This document shows positions 45,349 through 54,883 of a DNA stretch of 64,000 nt, piece after piece. Origin of the DNA: Flavimaribacter sp039888615 (GTDB taxonomy: Bacteria > Pseudomonadota > Alphaproteobacteria > Rhizobiales > Rhizobiaceae); NCBI GenBank assembly GCA_039888615.1, contig JBDQQS010000006.1. The stretch is one strand, 5' to 3'. The notes under the pieces are model-generated. The model was not told the DNA's origin and ran no database searches. It worked only from the letters and a program-made list of their open reading frames with translations. A program made the translations under genes and the position numbers. Every line of letters begins with the position of its first letter. Positions within the stretch are counted from its first letter, which is position 1.

Positions 45349-46139
45349 CAGGAATCCTTGTCCGGAATTGCGAGCCTCTTGGCTCTCTTTTCCAGGAATT
45401 CGCGCAGTCTCTCTTCCGCTTCCGGGTTGGTGGCCGTGAGCGACGCCATCAGCGATTCGACGAAGAGGCCATCGGACTCCGCCATGTCCTGTATCCGGGG
45501 CAGGGCGTGAATGATTGCGTAGTTTGAGAGGCTGGCGTTGGACGCGGCTTGCCGGGCAAGTTCGATGGCCTTGTCACGCGCCTCGCCGGGGCCGACCAGA
45601 TACTGCAGAAGGTTCCATTTTTCCGCCTGTTCGGCGGAAACGACGCGTCCTGTCAGCATCATGTCGGTCATCCGGGCGAGACCTATCAGACGCGCAGCCC
45701 GCACCGAGCCGCCGCCGCCGACGAAAATGCCGCGCTGCCCTTCAGGCAGGGCGAAGAACGCGCTCGTTTCGGCGACGCGGATATGGGTGGAGGCTGCGAG
45801 TTCAAGACCTCCGCCGACAACGGCTCCATGGAGCGCCGAAATCCAGGGAATGGCGCCGCGCTCGATCGTCGCGAAAATCGCATGCCAGCGACGAGATCCC
45901 TGTACGCCCTCCGCTGCGGTTTTGGAAACGTGCTCCGCGAGATCGAGCCCGGCGCAGAAATGATCGCCATGACCGAACAGGACGCCGGCTTTCGCTTCCT
46001 TGCCGGCGCGCGCTACGGCTTCGCCGATTTCGATCACGAAGGCGTCGCTTATGGCGTTTCGCTTTTCGGGCCTGTTGAGCCCAAGGAGCGCAACGTCGCC
46101 ATCGATCTCATAGGTGACATGGCCTGTCGAAGAAGCCAC
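45348..46139 (-). CDS. enoyl-CoA hydratase/isomerase (crotonase) family protein
   Basis: This 263-residue crotonase-fold protein has the CoA-binding NRPEKRNAISDAFV near residue 20, the oxyanion-hole segment GHGDHFCAGLDL near 57 and LHGAVVGGGLELAASTHIRVAET near 105. The second catalytic Glu expected in true hydratases lies in a PEGQRGIFVGGGG region, where Glu is present at position 1 of that motif. Substrate unknown. Operon with MarR. Confidence 0.88.
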   Translation of the reverse strand: MASSTGHVTYEIDGDVALLGLNRPEKRNAISDAFVIEIGEAVARAGKEAKAGVLFGHGDHFCAGLDLAEHVSKTAAEGVQGSRRWHAIFATIERGAIPWISALHGAVVGGGLELAASTHIRVAETSAFFALPEGQRGIFVGGGGSVRAARLIGLARMTDMMLTGRVVSAEQAEKWNLLQYLVGPGEARDKAIELARQAASNASLSNYAIIHALPRIQDMAESDGLFVESLMASLTATNPEAEERLREFLEKRAKRLAIPDKDS

Positions 46140-46189
46140 CGCGCCGTCCTCCCGTTCACCCGGGATATTGTTGATTGTTTCCCAGGAAA

Positions 46190-46226
46190 GTATTTATGAA
46201 TATACAATCCAATCAGAAATGGTCAA
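46190..46226 (-). promoter_or_regulatory. promoter of the crotonase-MarR operon with overlapping inverted repeat
   Basis: Reading the minus strand, TTGACC (46226-46221), a 16-bp spacer, then TATATT (46204-46199) form a good sigma-70 promoter about 60 bp before the crotonase start. GTATTTATGAATATAC at 46190-46205 is an imperfect inverted repeat over the -10 box, a natural place for MarR to bind. The rest of 46140-46294 holds no gene. Confidence 0.45.
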
Positions 46227-46294
46227 TCGCAAATGGCGCCACCAAGAGATGCAAGGCGATGCAATCAATTACAATGAAGCGTGGATGAGACCGC

Positions 46295-47719
46295 TTACAG
46301 CGGATAGGCCTCTGGACGGTTCTGGAACCAGGGCTGCGCGCGCTCGATTTGGCCGGCGAGCGCATAGAGGAGGCCTTCTCCGCCGTAGCGGCCTGCAAAG
46401 TGGCAACCAATGGGCATGCCGTCGGTTGAAAGGCCGAGCGGGACCGACATGGCCGGTTGTCCGGTGACGTTGAAGAGATAGGTGTAGGGGATGAAGCCCA
46501 TCAATTCGGCCAGCCATTCGTCGACATTGTCGCCGTCCGTTCGGTATTTGCCGATCGGGGGCGGCGGCGTGGCGAGCGTCGGCGTCAGCCAGACATCGTA
46601 GCGGGTGAAGAATTGCGCGATGCGTCGCGTTTCGCGGTGCAGCGCCTGAAGGCTCTGGATATAGAGCGGCGCGGACATCGCCATGCCTCGTTCCGCGATT
46701 GCTCGGGTCATCGGCTCGACCATGCCTTCTTCCGGCAATCCGCCGCCGGTGGCTCGCGCGACATTTGCGGCCGTATTCGCCTGAAACACGGTGCTGAAAC
46801 CGTCGGCGACGGCTTCAACGTCGAATTCCGGCTCGGCTTCTTCCACGATGTGTCCGAGACTTTCGCAAAGATGCGCGGTTTCCTCGGTGGCGCGAACGCA
46901 GTCTGGATCGATGGCGGTCCGGTTGGGCGCCTGTGTCGAATATGCGATCTTCAGCTGGCCGGGGTCGCGTCGCGTATGTTCGAGATAGCTCAGGGTGGGA
47001 GGGCATGCGAAATAGGGATCGCCCGGAAGCGGTCCCTGCGTCGCGTCGAGCAACGCCGCGCTGTCGCGCACCGACCAGGTCACCGCGTGCTGGTTGGCGA
47101 AACCGGCCAGACCCTCGCCGCCCTCGGGGCCGGCGGTGATGCGCGCGCGGGTCGGCTTCATGCCGAACAGTCCGCAGCAGGACGCGGGGATGCGTATAGA
47201 TCCGCCGCCGTCGGTTGCGTGCCCCATCGGCAAGGCGCCTGTGGCGACCAGGGCGGCCGAACCGCCGCTCGAACCGCCCGGCGACCGGTCCCTGTTCCAG
47301 GGATTGAGGGTCGGTCCGAAAAGATGCGGCTCCGTCACCGGCTGCAGCCCGAATTCCGAGGTGTTGGTCTTGCCTGCGAACACAAGTCCGGCCTTGCGGT
47401 ATCGGGCGACGATTTCACTTTCGAATTGCGGGCGATTGTTGGCGAACAGCTTCGAGCCGAAACTGGTGCGCGCGCCCGGCAACGATACCAGCAGTTCCTT
47501 GAGCACATATGGCGCGCCGGTGAACGGTCCTTCTGGAAGACCGCCTGCAGCGGCCGCGCGCGCCTGGTCGTAGAGGGTCTCCACCACGGCGTTGAGATCC
47601 GGGTTGCAGGCCTCGATCAGGGCGATGGCCGTCTCGAGAACTTCGCTTGCGGTAATCTCACCGCTGCGCACCAGCTCCGCGATCGCCAGAGCGTCGAGGC
47701 TTCGATATTCCGTAATCAT
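46295..47719 (-). CDS. amidase (amidase signature family)
   Basis: From ATG 47719, overlapping the previous stop as ATGA, the protein has 474 residues. Motifs of the Ser-Ser-Lys catalytic triad are visible: the Lys in YVLKELLVS near 75, GGSSGGSAALVATGALPMGHATDGGGSIRIPASCCGLFGMKPT near 145-190. It hydrolyses a C-N amide bond, substrate unknown, and is the last gene of a long cluster. The 5-residue longer start at 47734 is less likely. Confidence 0.9.
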   Translation of the reverse strand: MITEYRSLDALAIAELVRSGEITASEVLETAIALIEACNPDLNAVVETLYDQARAAAAGGLPEGPFTGAPYVLKELLVSLPGARTSFGSKLFANNRPQFESEIVARYRKAGLVFAGKTNTSEFGLQPVTEPHLFGPTLNPWNRDRSPGGSSGGSAALVATGALPMGHATDGGGSIRIPASCCGLFGMKPTRARITAGPEGGEGLAGFANQHAVTWSVRDSAALLDATQGPLPGDPYFACPPTLSYLEHTRRDPGQLKIAYSTQAPNRTAIDPDCVRATEETAHLCESLGHIVEEAEPEFDVEAVADGFSTVFQANTAANVARATGGGLPEEGMVEPMTRAIAERGMAMSAPLYIQSLQALHRETRRIAQFFTRYDVWLTPTLATPPPPIGKYRTDGDNVDEWLAELMGFIPYTYLFNVTGQPAMSVPLGLSTDGMPIGCHFAGRYGGEGLLYALAGQIERAQPWFQNRPEAYPL

Positions 47720-49152
47720 GGTGTGCCGCTCCATTCTGATCGAGGCATCGGCTCGGCCGCTTCCAGGTCGGGAAGGGCGGCGGATCCAAAGCCGGCGCAG
47801 CCGAGAGAGGCGATCGAGAAGACACCGTTTTCGAGCCTGATCCGCACCTTGCCGTCCTGCTCGTGATAGAGGTCCGGGTGGGCGGCCAGGAACGCGCGGG
47901 CTTCGCTGTCGGGCCGGCCGCCGAACCCGTCAATAAAGTGATGGGCGTTGCGTTCGACATGGGTAAGCCCCAGGAGATTGACGAGCGCCAGGTCCTGCTG
48001 AATCGAGATGCCCGGCTCACAAGTGAGGTCTTCCGCGGACATGAAACATCTTGCCCCGGCGTCGTTCCACAGGCGGCAGCGCGCATGGTTGATCATCGAT
48101 TTGTAAATGCCTTTGCAGGCCTTTGAGGATACGCCGGAATAGCCAAGATCCCGCGCCTGCCTGAACGCCGAGAGTTCTCCGTCCGACTCATCAATGATGA
48201 CCGGAACAAGAGAAGCCAGTTGGCTGACTGATTTTGAAAATGCTTCCTTCCGATTGATTGGCTGTTCGACATAGAGGATCGAGGAGACAAGGCGGTCGAG
48301 CGCGGGCGTTTCCTTCATCTTGCGATAGAAGGCGGCGATGCTCGCGGCGTCCGGGTATTGCTCGTTGCCGTCCAGTGTCGCCGAATAGGCGGCGTCGCTG
48401 CGGTCGAGCACGGATGCGATCCTGGTCAGCCGCTCGAGGTCCGCTGCCTCGTCGCCGCCGACCTTTATCTTGAAATAGCGATTGCCGTAGAACGCGACGA
48501 CCTCTTCCAGAGTTTCCGGCAGTCCGTCATTGACCCGTGCGTCGTCCGCCAGGTCGGATGCGGTTATCGGGTCGGTGAGGCCCACGGTATGCCGCACATC
48601 GATCCGGTCGGCCGGGATGGTCTCCTGAAACAGCGCGCCGAGATCGAAACTGTCGAGTTCGGGTATGACCTCGTGATTGCTCAGACCTGGAAGGTTCTCG
48701 CGCATCGCCTTGTAGAAGCTCGTTCCGGTCAACCGGCACATGGCGTCGAGAATGGCCCGGTCGAGCAGCGACTGGCCGTAGCTGGCGATCAGAGGATTGA
48801 GATCAAACCGGGCGCAATCGGAGACGTGATCGTCATAATTTTCGGCGAAGATGTCAAAGGGAGTCGCGTTTCCGGTCGCAAGATATTTGTCGGCTGCGAG
48901 CTCAAGCGCCTTGCGAAGCTGGTGATGATTATCCTCGTCGCTGAGCGCCAGGTTCTTGTCGAACCATTTGGCGCCAAGCGCTTCAGCGGAATAGCCGAAT
49001 CCCTGCTTGCCGTCATCCACGCGCACGGTCGCCCGCACGATCGCCTGGCGGCCGTGAGTTGCAGTCTTGACGCCGAAACGGAAAGGCATGCGCAGCGTGT
49101 ACGGACGCTCGAAAGCTTCGAACTCGATCAGGCGGACACGCAAAGCGCTCAT
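47716..49152 (-). CDS. enolase-superfamily enzyme (mandelate racemase / muconate lactonizing type)
   Basis: The 478-residue protein is longer than typical members (360-400) but keeps the barrel chemistry: YFKIKVGG (KxK general base), the metal ligands in LDGNEQY, VEQPI and IDESDG, and the second Lys in SSKACKG. A dehydratase or racemase for an acid sugar or hydroxy acid is likely. It overlaps the ATPase gene upstream and the amidase gene downstream by 4 bp each. Confidence 0.88.
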   Translation of the reverse strand: MSALRVRLIEFEAFERPYTLRMPFRFGVKTATHGRQAIVRATVRVDDGKQGFGYSAEALGAKWFDKNLALSDEDNHHQLRKALELAADKYLATGNATPFDIFAENYDDHVSDCARFDLNPLIASYGQSLLDRAILDAMCRLTGTSFYKAMRENLPGLSNHEVIPELDSFDLGALFQETIPADRIDVRHTVGLTDPITASDLADDARVNDGLPETLEEVVAFYGNRYFKIKVGGDEAADLERLTRIASVLDRSDAAYSATLDGNEQYPDAASIAAFYRKMKETPALDRLVSSILYVEQPINRKEAFSKSVSQLASLVPVIIDESDGELSAFRQARDLGYSGVSSKACKGIYKSMINHARCRLWNDAGARCFMSAEDLTCEPGISIQQDLALVNLLGLTHVERNAHHFIDGFGGRPDSEARAFLAAHPDLYHEQDGKVRIRLENGVFSIASLGCAGFGSAALPDLEAAEPMPRSEWSGTP

Positions 49153-49961
49153 GCGATCGCCTGTCGAGGCGTGTCAGCCGACTTTGCCTGGCCGCCGGTC
49201 AGCGTGTCATAGATGTCGAGCGTGAGCTTGCCGAACTCCGGCATCGCGCGCGTTTCCATGGCGCGGGGGCGCGGCAGGTCGACATCGACGATTTCGGCGA
49301 TGCGGCCGGGGCGCGGCGACATCACCACGACACGGTCAGCCAGGAACACAGCCTCCGGTATAGAGTGGGTCACAAACAGGATGGTCTTGCGTCCTTCCTG
49401 TCCTCCCGTCTCGCCCCAGACCCGCAGCAGTTCGAGGTTCATGTCGTCGCGCGTCATGGCGTCGAGCGCGCCGAAGGGCTCGTCCATCAGCAGCAGCGGA
49501 GGATCGAGAAGCAGCGCCCGACAAAGGGCGGCGCGCTGCTGCATGCCTCCGGAAAGTTCGTTAGGGCTCTTGTTGGTGAAATCGCCGAGGCCGACGAGAT
49601 CAAGCAGTTCGTGGGCCCGATCGCGATATTTGCGAGGATTGAGGCCGGCGAGCTCCGCCGGCAACAACACGTTGTCGAGAATGCTGCGCCACTTCAAAAG
49701 CACAGCCGACTGGAACACCATGCCGACTTTCTGGATCGGTTTCGTGACCGATATTCCATCGACCACCACAGAACCGGACGTCATGGGTCTGAGACCCGCG
49801 GTCACCCGCAGCAAGGTTGACTTTCCGCATCCGCTGGGGCCGACGAGGGAGATGAACTCTCCCTCGCGGACCGTCAGCCTGATATCGCGCAGGGCCTCGA
49901 CCGAGCCGCTTCCGGTCTCGTAGACCATGCCGACCTGGTCGAGTTCGATGATGTTCTTCAT
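49149..49961 (-). CDS. ABC transporter ATP-binding protein (nitrate/sulfonate/taurine class)
   Basis: The 270-residue SsuB/TauB-like ATPase has Walker A GPSGCGKST at about 40-48, signature LSGGMQQRAALCRAL, Walker B LLLMDEPFGALD and H-loop FVTHSIPEAVFLADRV. It energises uptake with the permease and binding protein encoded upstream. It shares a 4-bp overlap with the enolase-superfamily gene. Confidence 0.94.
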   Translation of the reverse strand: MKNIIELDQVGMVYETGSGSVEALRDIRLTVREGEFISLVGPSGCGKSTLLRVTAGLRPMTSGSVVVDGISVTKPIQKVGMVFQSAVLLKWRSILDNVLLPAELAGLNPRKYRDRAHELLDLVGLGDFTNKSPNELSGGMQQRAALCRALLLDPPLLLMDEPFGALDAMTRDDMNLELLRVWGETGGQEGRKTILFVTHSIPEAVFLADRVVVMSPRPGRIAEIVDVDLPRPRAMETRAMPEFGKLTLDIYDTLTGGQAKSADTPRQAIA

Positions 49962-49986
49962 CGTGTGCTTCCGATCGTCCTACCGG

Positions 49987-50976
49987 TCAGTTGGCCGGCA
50001 TGTCGATTTTGGTGAGGAACTCCGTCGTGAAGACGTCGTCGCAGGAGACTTCCTTGGGCAGGCCCATATAGGTATTCACCGTGTCGACGGAGTTGCACAT
50101 CTTTTCCTTTTCGATCCAGCCGATGCCGTTTTCCTTGTAACGGTCCGTCTGCATCAGTTGAAGTCCCATCGCCATGTTTGCGCCAAGCAGCTTCTCGTCG
50201 ATTTCAGGAACGCGCTTCTTGAAGATGGCCATGGCCTCTTCGGGATCGGCCATGACGTCCCGCCAGCCCTTGTAGGAAGCTTCGAGGAACTTCTTCAGAG
50301 CTTCAGAACGTTCCGTCATCGTCTTTTCACTGGCGATGATGGACATGGAATACATGTCGAAGCCATTTTCGGCCCACGGCATCATGATGACATTGCCTTC
50401 GCCCATCGGCTTTTCGTACAGCGGCAGTCCGGTGGTGTAGTCTGCGACAGCGTCGACGCGCTTTTCTGCGAGGGCCGCGATCTTCGCCGCGGGCTCGACA
50501 TTCACCCAGGTGACCTTGCTGGAGTCGATGCCATTGGCCTTCGCGAAGGCCGGCCAGACCTGCCGCTGGCTGTCGCCGGGAGGCGCGCCGATCGACTTGC
50601 CTTCAAGATCCTTGGGCGTCTTGATCGGATTGTCGGCGCTGGAGAATACGTTCAGCGGGGTCGTGTCGAAGACCATGCCGACGACCTTGATGGTGGTGCC
50701 GCGCGCAAGCGAGGCGATAACGACTGCGCTGTCGGCGAGGCCCGCGTCGGCTGCGCCCGTGTCGACCTTGGCGATCGAGTCACCGGAGCCCTTGGAGTTT
50801 TCGAGCGTCACATTCAGCCCGGCGTCCGCATAGTAACCCTTGTCGAGCGCAACCCAATAGGCGGCGTGGTCTCCGACGGGAAACCAGTTGAGCGCGAATT
50901 TGAAATCCTCCTGTGCGGCGGCAGGCGAGACGAGGACGCCGACGACCGCTGTAATGGCGAGTAGTTTCTTCAGCAT
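49987..50976 (-). CDS. ABC transporter substrate-binding protein (NMT1/THI5-like)
   Basis: The 329 residues begin with a signal peptide (LLAITAVVGVLVSPAAA) after AAAGGAGAACTGAA. The NMT1/SsuA-like core is FALNWFPVGDHAAYWVALDKGYYADAGLNVTL, then DTGAADAGLADSAVVIASLARG and DLEGKSIGAPPGDSQRQVWPAFAKANGI. Such proteins bind small organics such as pyrimidine precursors, sulfonates or aromatic acids. The ligand here is unknown. Confidence 0.92.
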   Translation of the reverse strand: MLKKLLAITAVVGVLVSPAAAQEDFKFALNWFPVGDHAAYWVALDKGYYADAGLNVTLENSKGSGDSIAKVDTGAADAGLADSAVVIASLARGTTIKVVGMVFDTTPLNVFSSADNPIKTPKDLEGKSIGAPPGDSQRQVWPAFAKANGIDSSKVTWVNVEPAAKIAALAEKRVDAVADYTTGLPLYEKPMGEGNVIMMPWAENGFDMYSMSIIASEKTMTERSEALKKFLEASYKGWRDVMADPEEAMAIFKKRVPEIDEKLLGANMAMGLQLMQTDRYKENGIGWIEKEKMCNSVDTVNTYMGLPKEVSCDDVFTTEFLTKIDMPAN

Positions 50977-50993
50977 TTCAGTTCTCCTTTATT

Positions 50994-51764
50994 TTAGTTC
51001 TCTTGACCTTCGGCCCATGGGGCCAGCACGCGTGACAAAGCTGCAACTGCGCCGTAGAGCACCAGGCCCAGGATTGAGATCCACACCAGCGCCCCGAAGG
51101 CGAGCGGCGTGTTGAGGCTGCTCTGGCTGGTGATGATCACGTATCCGAGACCGCTCTGGGAGGCGACGAATTCGCCGACGATGGCGCCGACGACTGCGGC
51201 GGTCGCGGTCACCTTGAGGGCGCTCAGGATATAGGGATAGGCGTTCGGGATTCGGATCTTGGCGAACACTTTCCACTTCGGCGCATTGAAGACCCGGCCA
51301 AGATCAAGCATCTCGTCATCAATCTGCGACAGACCGACGGCGGTGTTGATAACAACCGGAAAGAAGCCGATCAGCGCTCCGATCAGCATGTTGGGAAATA
51401 TGCCGTAACCGAACCACAGAAGAAAAAGAGGCGCGACGGCGACTTTCGGCAGGGTGTTGACGAAGACCAGAAACGGCATCAAAGCGCGGCCGACCACATT
51501 CGACCACGCGGTGAGCGTGCCAAGCAAAATGCCGCCGACGGCCGCAATAAGAAATGCGCCCAGAATGGCCGTTCCCGTCACGAGAATGTGCTTGCCCCAG
51601 GGAATTTCGCTGGACAGCATGGCGTCCACCACCGAGCGCGGGCTGGGCAGCAGATATTCGCGTATGCCGAGGGTCGATACGGCGAGTTGCCAGATGACCA
51701 GCACGCCGATGAACATCAGGATAGCCGGAAACCACTCGATAAGCAGTCGCTTGACGGAACTCAA
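50994..51764 (-). CDS. ABC transporter permease (SsuC/TauC-like)
   Basis: I favour TTG 51764 (256 residues), because GAGGG lies 6 nt upstream. Two alternative starts (GTG 51767, TTG 51770) are only 1-2 codons longer. Six hydrophobic helices and the EAA-loop-like GLSQIDDEMLDLGRVFNAPKWKVFAKIRIPNAYPYI match the family. It forms the channel with the downstream ATPase. Confidence 0.9.
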   Translation of the reverse strand: MSSVKRLLIEWFPAILMFIGVLVIWQLAVSTLGIREYLLPSPRSVVDAMLSSEIPWGKHILVTGTAILGAFLIAAVGGILLGTLTAWSNVVGRALMPFLVFVNTLPKVAVAPLFLLWFGYGIFPNMLIGALIGFFPVVINTAVGLSQIDDEMLDLGRVFNAPKWKVFAKIRIPNAYPYILSALKVTATAAVVGAIVGEFVASQSGLGYVIITSQSSLNTPLAFGALVWISILGLVLYGAVAALSRVLAPWAEGQEN

Positions 51765-51799
51765 CACCAACCCTCACAGTATTTTTGCGAACGCATCAT

Positions 51800-52882
51800 C
51801 TAGGCCAGCCACCGTTTAAGGTTCTCCGAAACGAAGTCGTCATCGGCAAGGTCGCCGTGCTGCGTGAGAACGCGGTCGATCTCCTCTGCCTGGCCGGGGC
51901 TCAGGCCCTCTTCCGGATCAAGGCACCAGACGCCTTCCAGCAGACCCTGCCGGCGCAAGACCTCATGGCAGCCGGCGATGCAGCCCCGAAACGCATTGGC
52001 GACGTCAAAGAAGGCGGCGTTGCAGTCGGTGACGCGGCTATCGAGCGCCAGCAGTTCTGAAGGAACAGCCTCTTCTAACGAAACCGCGCGACAGCGGCGA
52101 TAGATGTCGACGGCGGACTTCGTCCAGACCGACCAGTGGCCGAGCAGCCCGCCGACAAAGCGCACCGTCACGGGTTTTCCGTCGCGCATCGCCGTGAAGG
52201 GCGTCACCAGATCGAGAACGATATGGTCGTCATTGCCGGTATAAAGCGAAATCCTGTTCTCGGCGCCGGCCGCGACAACGCCGCGAACGACGTCGAGCGT
52301 GCGATACCGGTTGAACGGGGCGACCTTGATGGCGATCACGTTCGGGATGGCTGCGAAACGCGTCCAGAATTCCGCGTCGAGCTCCATGCCGCCAACCGCC
52401 GGCTGGAGATAGAAGCCGACTAGAGGGATTAGCTCCGACACAGCGCGGCAGTGATCGATGAGGGCGTCGGTCTCCTGGTTCTTCATCGCGGCGAGGCTGA
52501 GCAATCCGGCATTGTAACCGAGCGACCTGGCGATCCGCGCCTCCGCTGTCGCCTGTTCCGTGCGGCCGACAAGGCCAGCGACCATTGCGAGCGGCCGGTC
52601 GCTCCAGTCGGCCGCCGTCTCGGCGGCGAGCGTCAGCACATCTTCGTAAAGGCCAGCCTCACGGATCTCGAACTGCGTCGTGTGTACGCCGACGGCGAGT
52701 CCGCCCGCGCCGGCGTCGAGATAATAGCGCGAGAGCGCGCGCTGGCGGCGACGATCAAGCTTGCGATCGGCGTCGAGAGCCAGCGGGTGTGCGGGAATGA
52801 CAGTTCCCTGACGAATGATCTCAATCGGATCCGGGGCGCCGGCCGGACGTTCGTCAACGGGCGATTGGGAGTGGATCGTCAT
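51800..52882 (-). CDS. dihydrodipicolinate synthase-like aldolase/dehydratase
   Basis: ATG 52882 shares one base with the previous stop (TGATG) and gives 360 residues. A long upstream extension is antisense or overlap. The DHDPS fold shows the Tyr motif VGFYLQPAVGG near 205 and the Schiff-base Lys in PNVIAIKVAPFNRY near 240. It is longer than usual DHDPS (about 295). In an acid-sugar-like cluster it could cleave or dehydrate a 2-keto-3-deoxy acid. That role is inferred. Confidence 0.85.
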   Translation of the reverse strand: MTIHSQSPVDERPAGAPDPIEIIRQGTVIPAHPLALDADRKLDRRRQRALSRYYLDAGAGGLAVGVHTTQFEIREAGLYEDVLTLAAETAADWSDRPLAMVAGLVGRTEQATAEARIARSLGYNAGLLSLAAMKNQETDALIDHCRAVSELIPLVGFYLQPAVGGMELDAEFWTRFAAIPNVIAIKVAPFNRYRTLDVVRGVVAAGAENRISLYTGNDDHIVLDLVTPFTAMRDGKPVTVRFVGGLLGHWSVWTKSAVDIYRRCRAVSLEEAVPSELLALDSRVTDCNAAFFDVANAFRGCIAGCHEVLRRQGLLEGVWCLDPEEGLSPGQAEEIDRVLTQHGDLADDDFVSENLKRWLA

Positions 52883-53721
52883 CAGCCGAACTCCGGACCG
52901 GCAACCGAGAAAAGGTGTTTCGGATTTCCAAATGGCTCCGACCGACCCAGCGCCATGCGGGCAAAGCTGCGCTGGATCGTAAAGCCCTGATCGCGAAGCC
53001 ATGCGCCAATCTTCGACCAGATCTGCGGAACATCGATGAAGACGGTTCCGCGGGTGGTCGCCACCAGGCGTTTCATGAGTTCCAGAGCGCTGGATTCGCT
53101 GCGCGCCACCACCGGACCCGCTTGCAGGGCGCGCCGGCCGCGGCGGACAATTGCAAAGCCGTCGGCGCCGTCGGTGATGGCCGAAGACCCCTCGCGCGCA
53201 AGGAAATCGCGCATCAGGGCGGACCGTCCGGCGCCGAAAGCTTCGGCGTCGCAATTCAGCAATGCGTTGAGACGGGCGGGTTCCGGCGTCGATGTTTCGA
53301 CCAGGGACTGGATGTCCGATGATTCTCGCTGCCAGCGATCGAAGCGGAATTGTGGCTGAAAACCCTGGTTGACGTAGACCGTTTCTCCATCCGCTGTGGC
53401 GTCGAGAGCCGGCGTGAGATTGCGTGAGCGAAGCACAGCAATGCAACGGTCGACCAGGCGGGTCGCAATACCGCGGCGACGCCAGTCGGCGGTCACCAGC
53501 ACCATGCCGACGAAGCCAAATGAACCGTCATAGGGCAAGGCGGCGGCGCTCGCGATCAGCCGCCCGTCGGCGTCGCGCACGCCGATGGTCTCGCCCCGTT
53601 CGATGAAATGTTTCCAGTCGTCGGCGACCTGGTTCCAGCCTGCCTCTGTCGACAAAGTCATGCCGGCCTCGATGTCTTTGTCGGCAAGACGGACGATGGG
53701 CATATTCTCAGAAATCCCCAT
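52882..53721 (-). CDS. GNAT-family N-acetyltransferase
   Basis: I place the start at ATG 53721 (GAGG about 7 nt before it), giving 279 residues, and ATG 53703 is a close alternative. The N-terminal GNAT domain has the acetyl-CoA loop GMVLVTADWRRRGIATRLVDRCIAVL at about 75-100. A second half (DFLAREGSSAITDGADGFAIVRRGRRALQAGPVVA) resembles the C-terminal GNAT-like domain of YitH/HolE-type proteins. The substrate is unknown. It overlaps the epimerase gene by 14 bp. Confidence 0.83.
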   Translation of the reverse strand: MGISENMPIVRLADKDIEAGMTLSTEAGWNQVADDWKHFIERGETIGVRDADGRLIASAAALPYDGSFGFVGMVLVTADWRRRGIATRLVDRCIAVLRSRNLTPALDATADGETVYVNQGFQPQFRFDRWQRESSDIQSLVETSTPEPARLNALLNCDAEAFGAGRSALMRDFLAREGSSAITDGADGFAIVRRGRRALQAGPVVARSESSALELMKRLVATTRGTVFIDVPQIWSKIGAWLRDQGFTIQRSFARMALGRSEPFGNPKHLFSVAGPEFG

Positions 53722-54823
53722 CGCGGACCTCGAATTTCGTCGGTTTGTTGAGGCTTGGCCGGTCATGGGCCACCCAGTCCGCGACCCAGTCGAGCATCAC
53801 GCCGACAGGCACGGAGGGGTAACCGAAAAGGCTTGCCGCCTGCGCGCTGTTGGTCAGCCACGCCGTTTCCGATTCGTCGCCGACCAGATTTGGTTTCTTT
53901 CCGAGCCGCGCAGACAATTCCTCGACGAGCCACCGCACCGAAAGGGTTTCCGGGCCGCTGATATTGAGCGGCGACGTCGGCGTGGTGCAGTGACGCAGTG
54001 CGCGCAGTGTTTGAGCGTTTGCGTCGCCCTGCCAGATCACGTTCACATGACCCATCATGGACAGATCGATTGGAATGTCCTGCTTGACGCGGCTGGCGAG
54101 GTCGAAGAGTACGCCATAGCGAAGGTCGATCGCATAATTGAGACGGATCAGCCGACCGGGCGTGTGGTGGCGCCCGGAGAAATATTCGAACATGCGCTCG
54201 CGTCCGAGACACGACTGGGCGTATTCGCCCCGCGGTCCGGCCGGCGTATTTTCAAGCGCGCCCTGCTGCATCACATCGACCAGGGGATAGATGTTGCCCG
54301 TTGAAAAGGCGACGATCCGTGACTCGCGGAAGACGGAAGCAACGATGCTCGGGCAGTGAACGTTCATCGCCCAGGTCAGCGGCTGATTGCCGCTCGCGCC
54401 GAACTTCATGCCGGCCATGAAGATGACATTGCGCATCCTGGGCAGGGCTTCGACCTGTTCCTGGTCGAGCAGATCGGCCTTGATCGTCTCTATGCCGCAT
54501 TGTTCCAGCGTCTCGCGCTGGCCGGCTTCGCTGAAACGCGCCACGCCGACGATGCGCTTGTCCGGAGCGGCATTGCGGGCAAGGCGGGCGAGCGTCGGTC
54601 CCATTTTGCCGGCGACGCCAAGAATCAGAATATCGCCGTCGACCGACGAGAGGTCGTCGATCAGATCCGGGCTTGGTTGCGACAGGAAGGAGTCGAGCTG
54701 TTCGACACTGTCGAAGCTCTTCGGAAACGCGCCAGCCTGCGCGGCGTTTTCCATGGAAGCAGGATTGTCCTGCATCTGTGCTGTCCCCTGCATACGCGAC
54801 CCCACTTTAACCGGGTGTTTCAT
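53708..54823 (-). CDS. NAD-dependent epimerase/dehydratase (extended SDR)
   Basis: This 371-residue protein has the nucleotide-binding ILILGVAGKMGPTLARLARNA at about 66-86 and a possible Tyr in the ENTPAGPRGEYAQSCLGRERMFEYF segment, where the usual YxxxK Lys is replaced by Arg-Glu. A 60-residue N-terminal extension precedes the Rossmann fold, so a start at ATG 54754 or 54793 is possible. It is preceded by a TCAAC-N6-GTTGA site. It is a sugar or cofactor epimerase of unknown substrate. Confidence 0.82.
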   Translation of the reverse strand: MKHPVKVGSRMQGTAQMQDNPASMENAAQAGAFPKSFDSVEQLDSFLSQPSPDLIDDLSSVDGDILILGVAGKMGPTLARLARNAAPDKRIVGVARFSEAGQRETLEQCGIETIKADLLDQEQVEALPRMRNVIFMAGMKFGASGNQPLTWAMNVHCPSIVASVFRESRIVAFSTGNIYPLVDVMQQGALENTPAGPRGEYAQSCLGRERMFEYFSGRHHTPGRLIRLNYAIDLRYGVLFDLASRVKQDIPIDLSMMGHVNVIWQGDANAQTLRALRHCTTPTSPLNISGPETLSVRWLVEELSARLGKKPNLVGDESETAWLTNSAQAASLFGYPSVPVGVMLDWVADWVAHDRPSLNKPTKFEVRDGDF

Positions 54824-54848
54824 GTACGCTATCGCGAACCGGGGAAAG

Positions 54849-54868
54849 TTTCAACCATTTAGTTGAAA
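54849..54868. promoter_or_regulatory. TetR-type operator candidate, copy 1
   Basis: TTTCAACCATTTAGTTGAAA has 7-bp arms around a 6-bp spacer, 25 bp before the first ATG of the epimerase gene. Its core TCAAC-N6-GTTGA is the same as at 55798-55817. Confidence 0.6.
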
Positions 54869-54883
54869 ATGGTTAAGGAAGCT

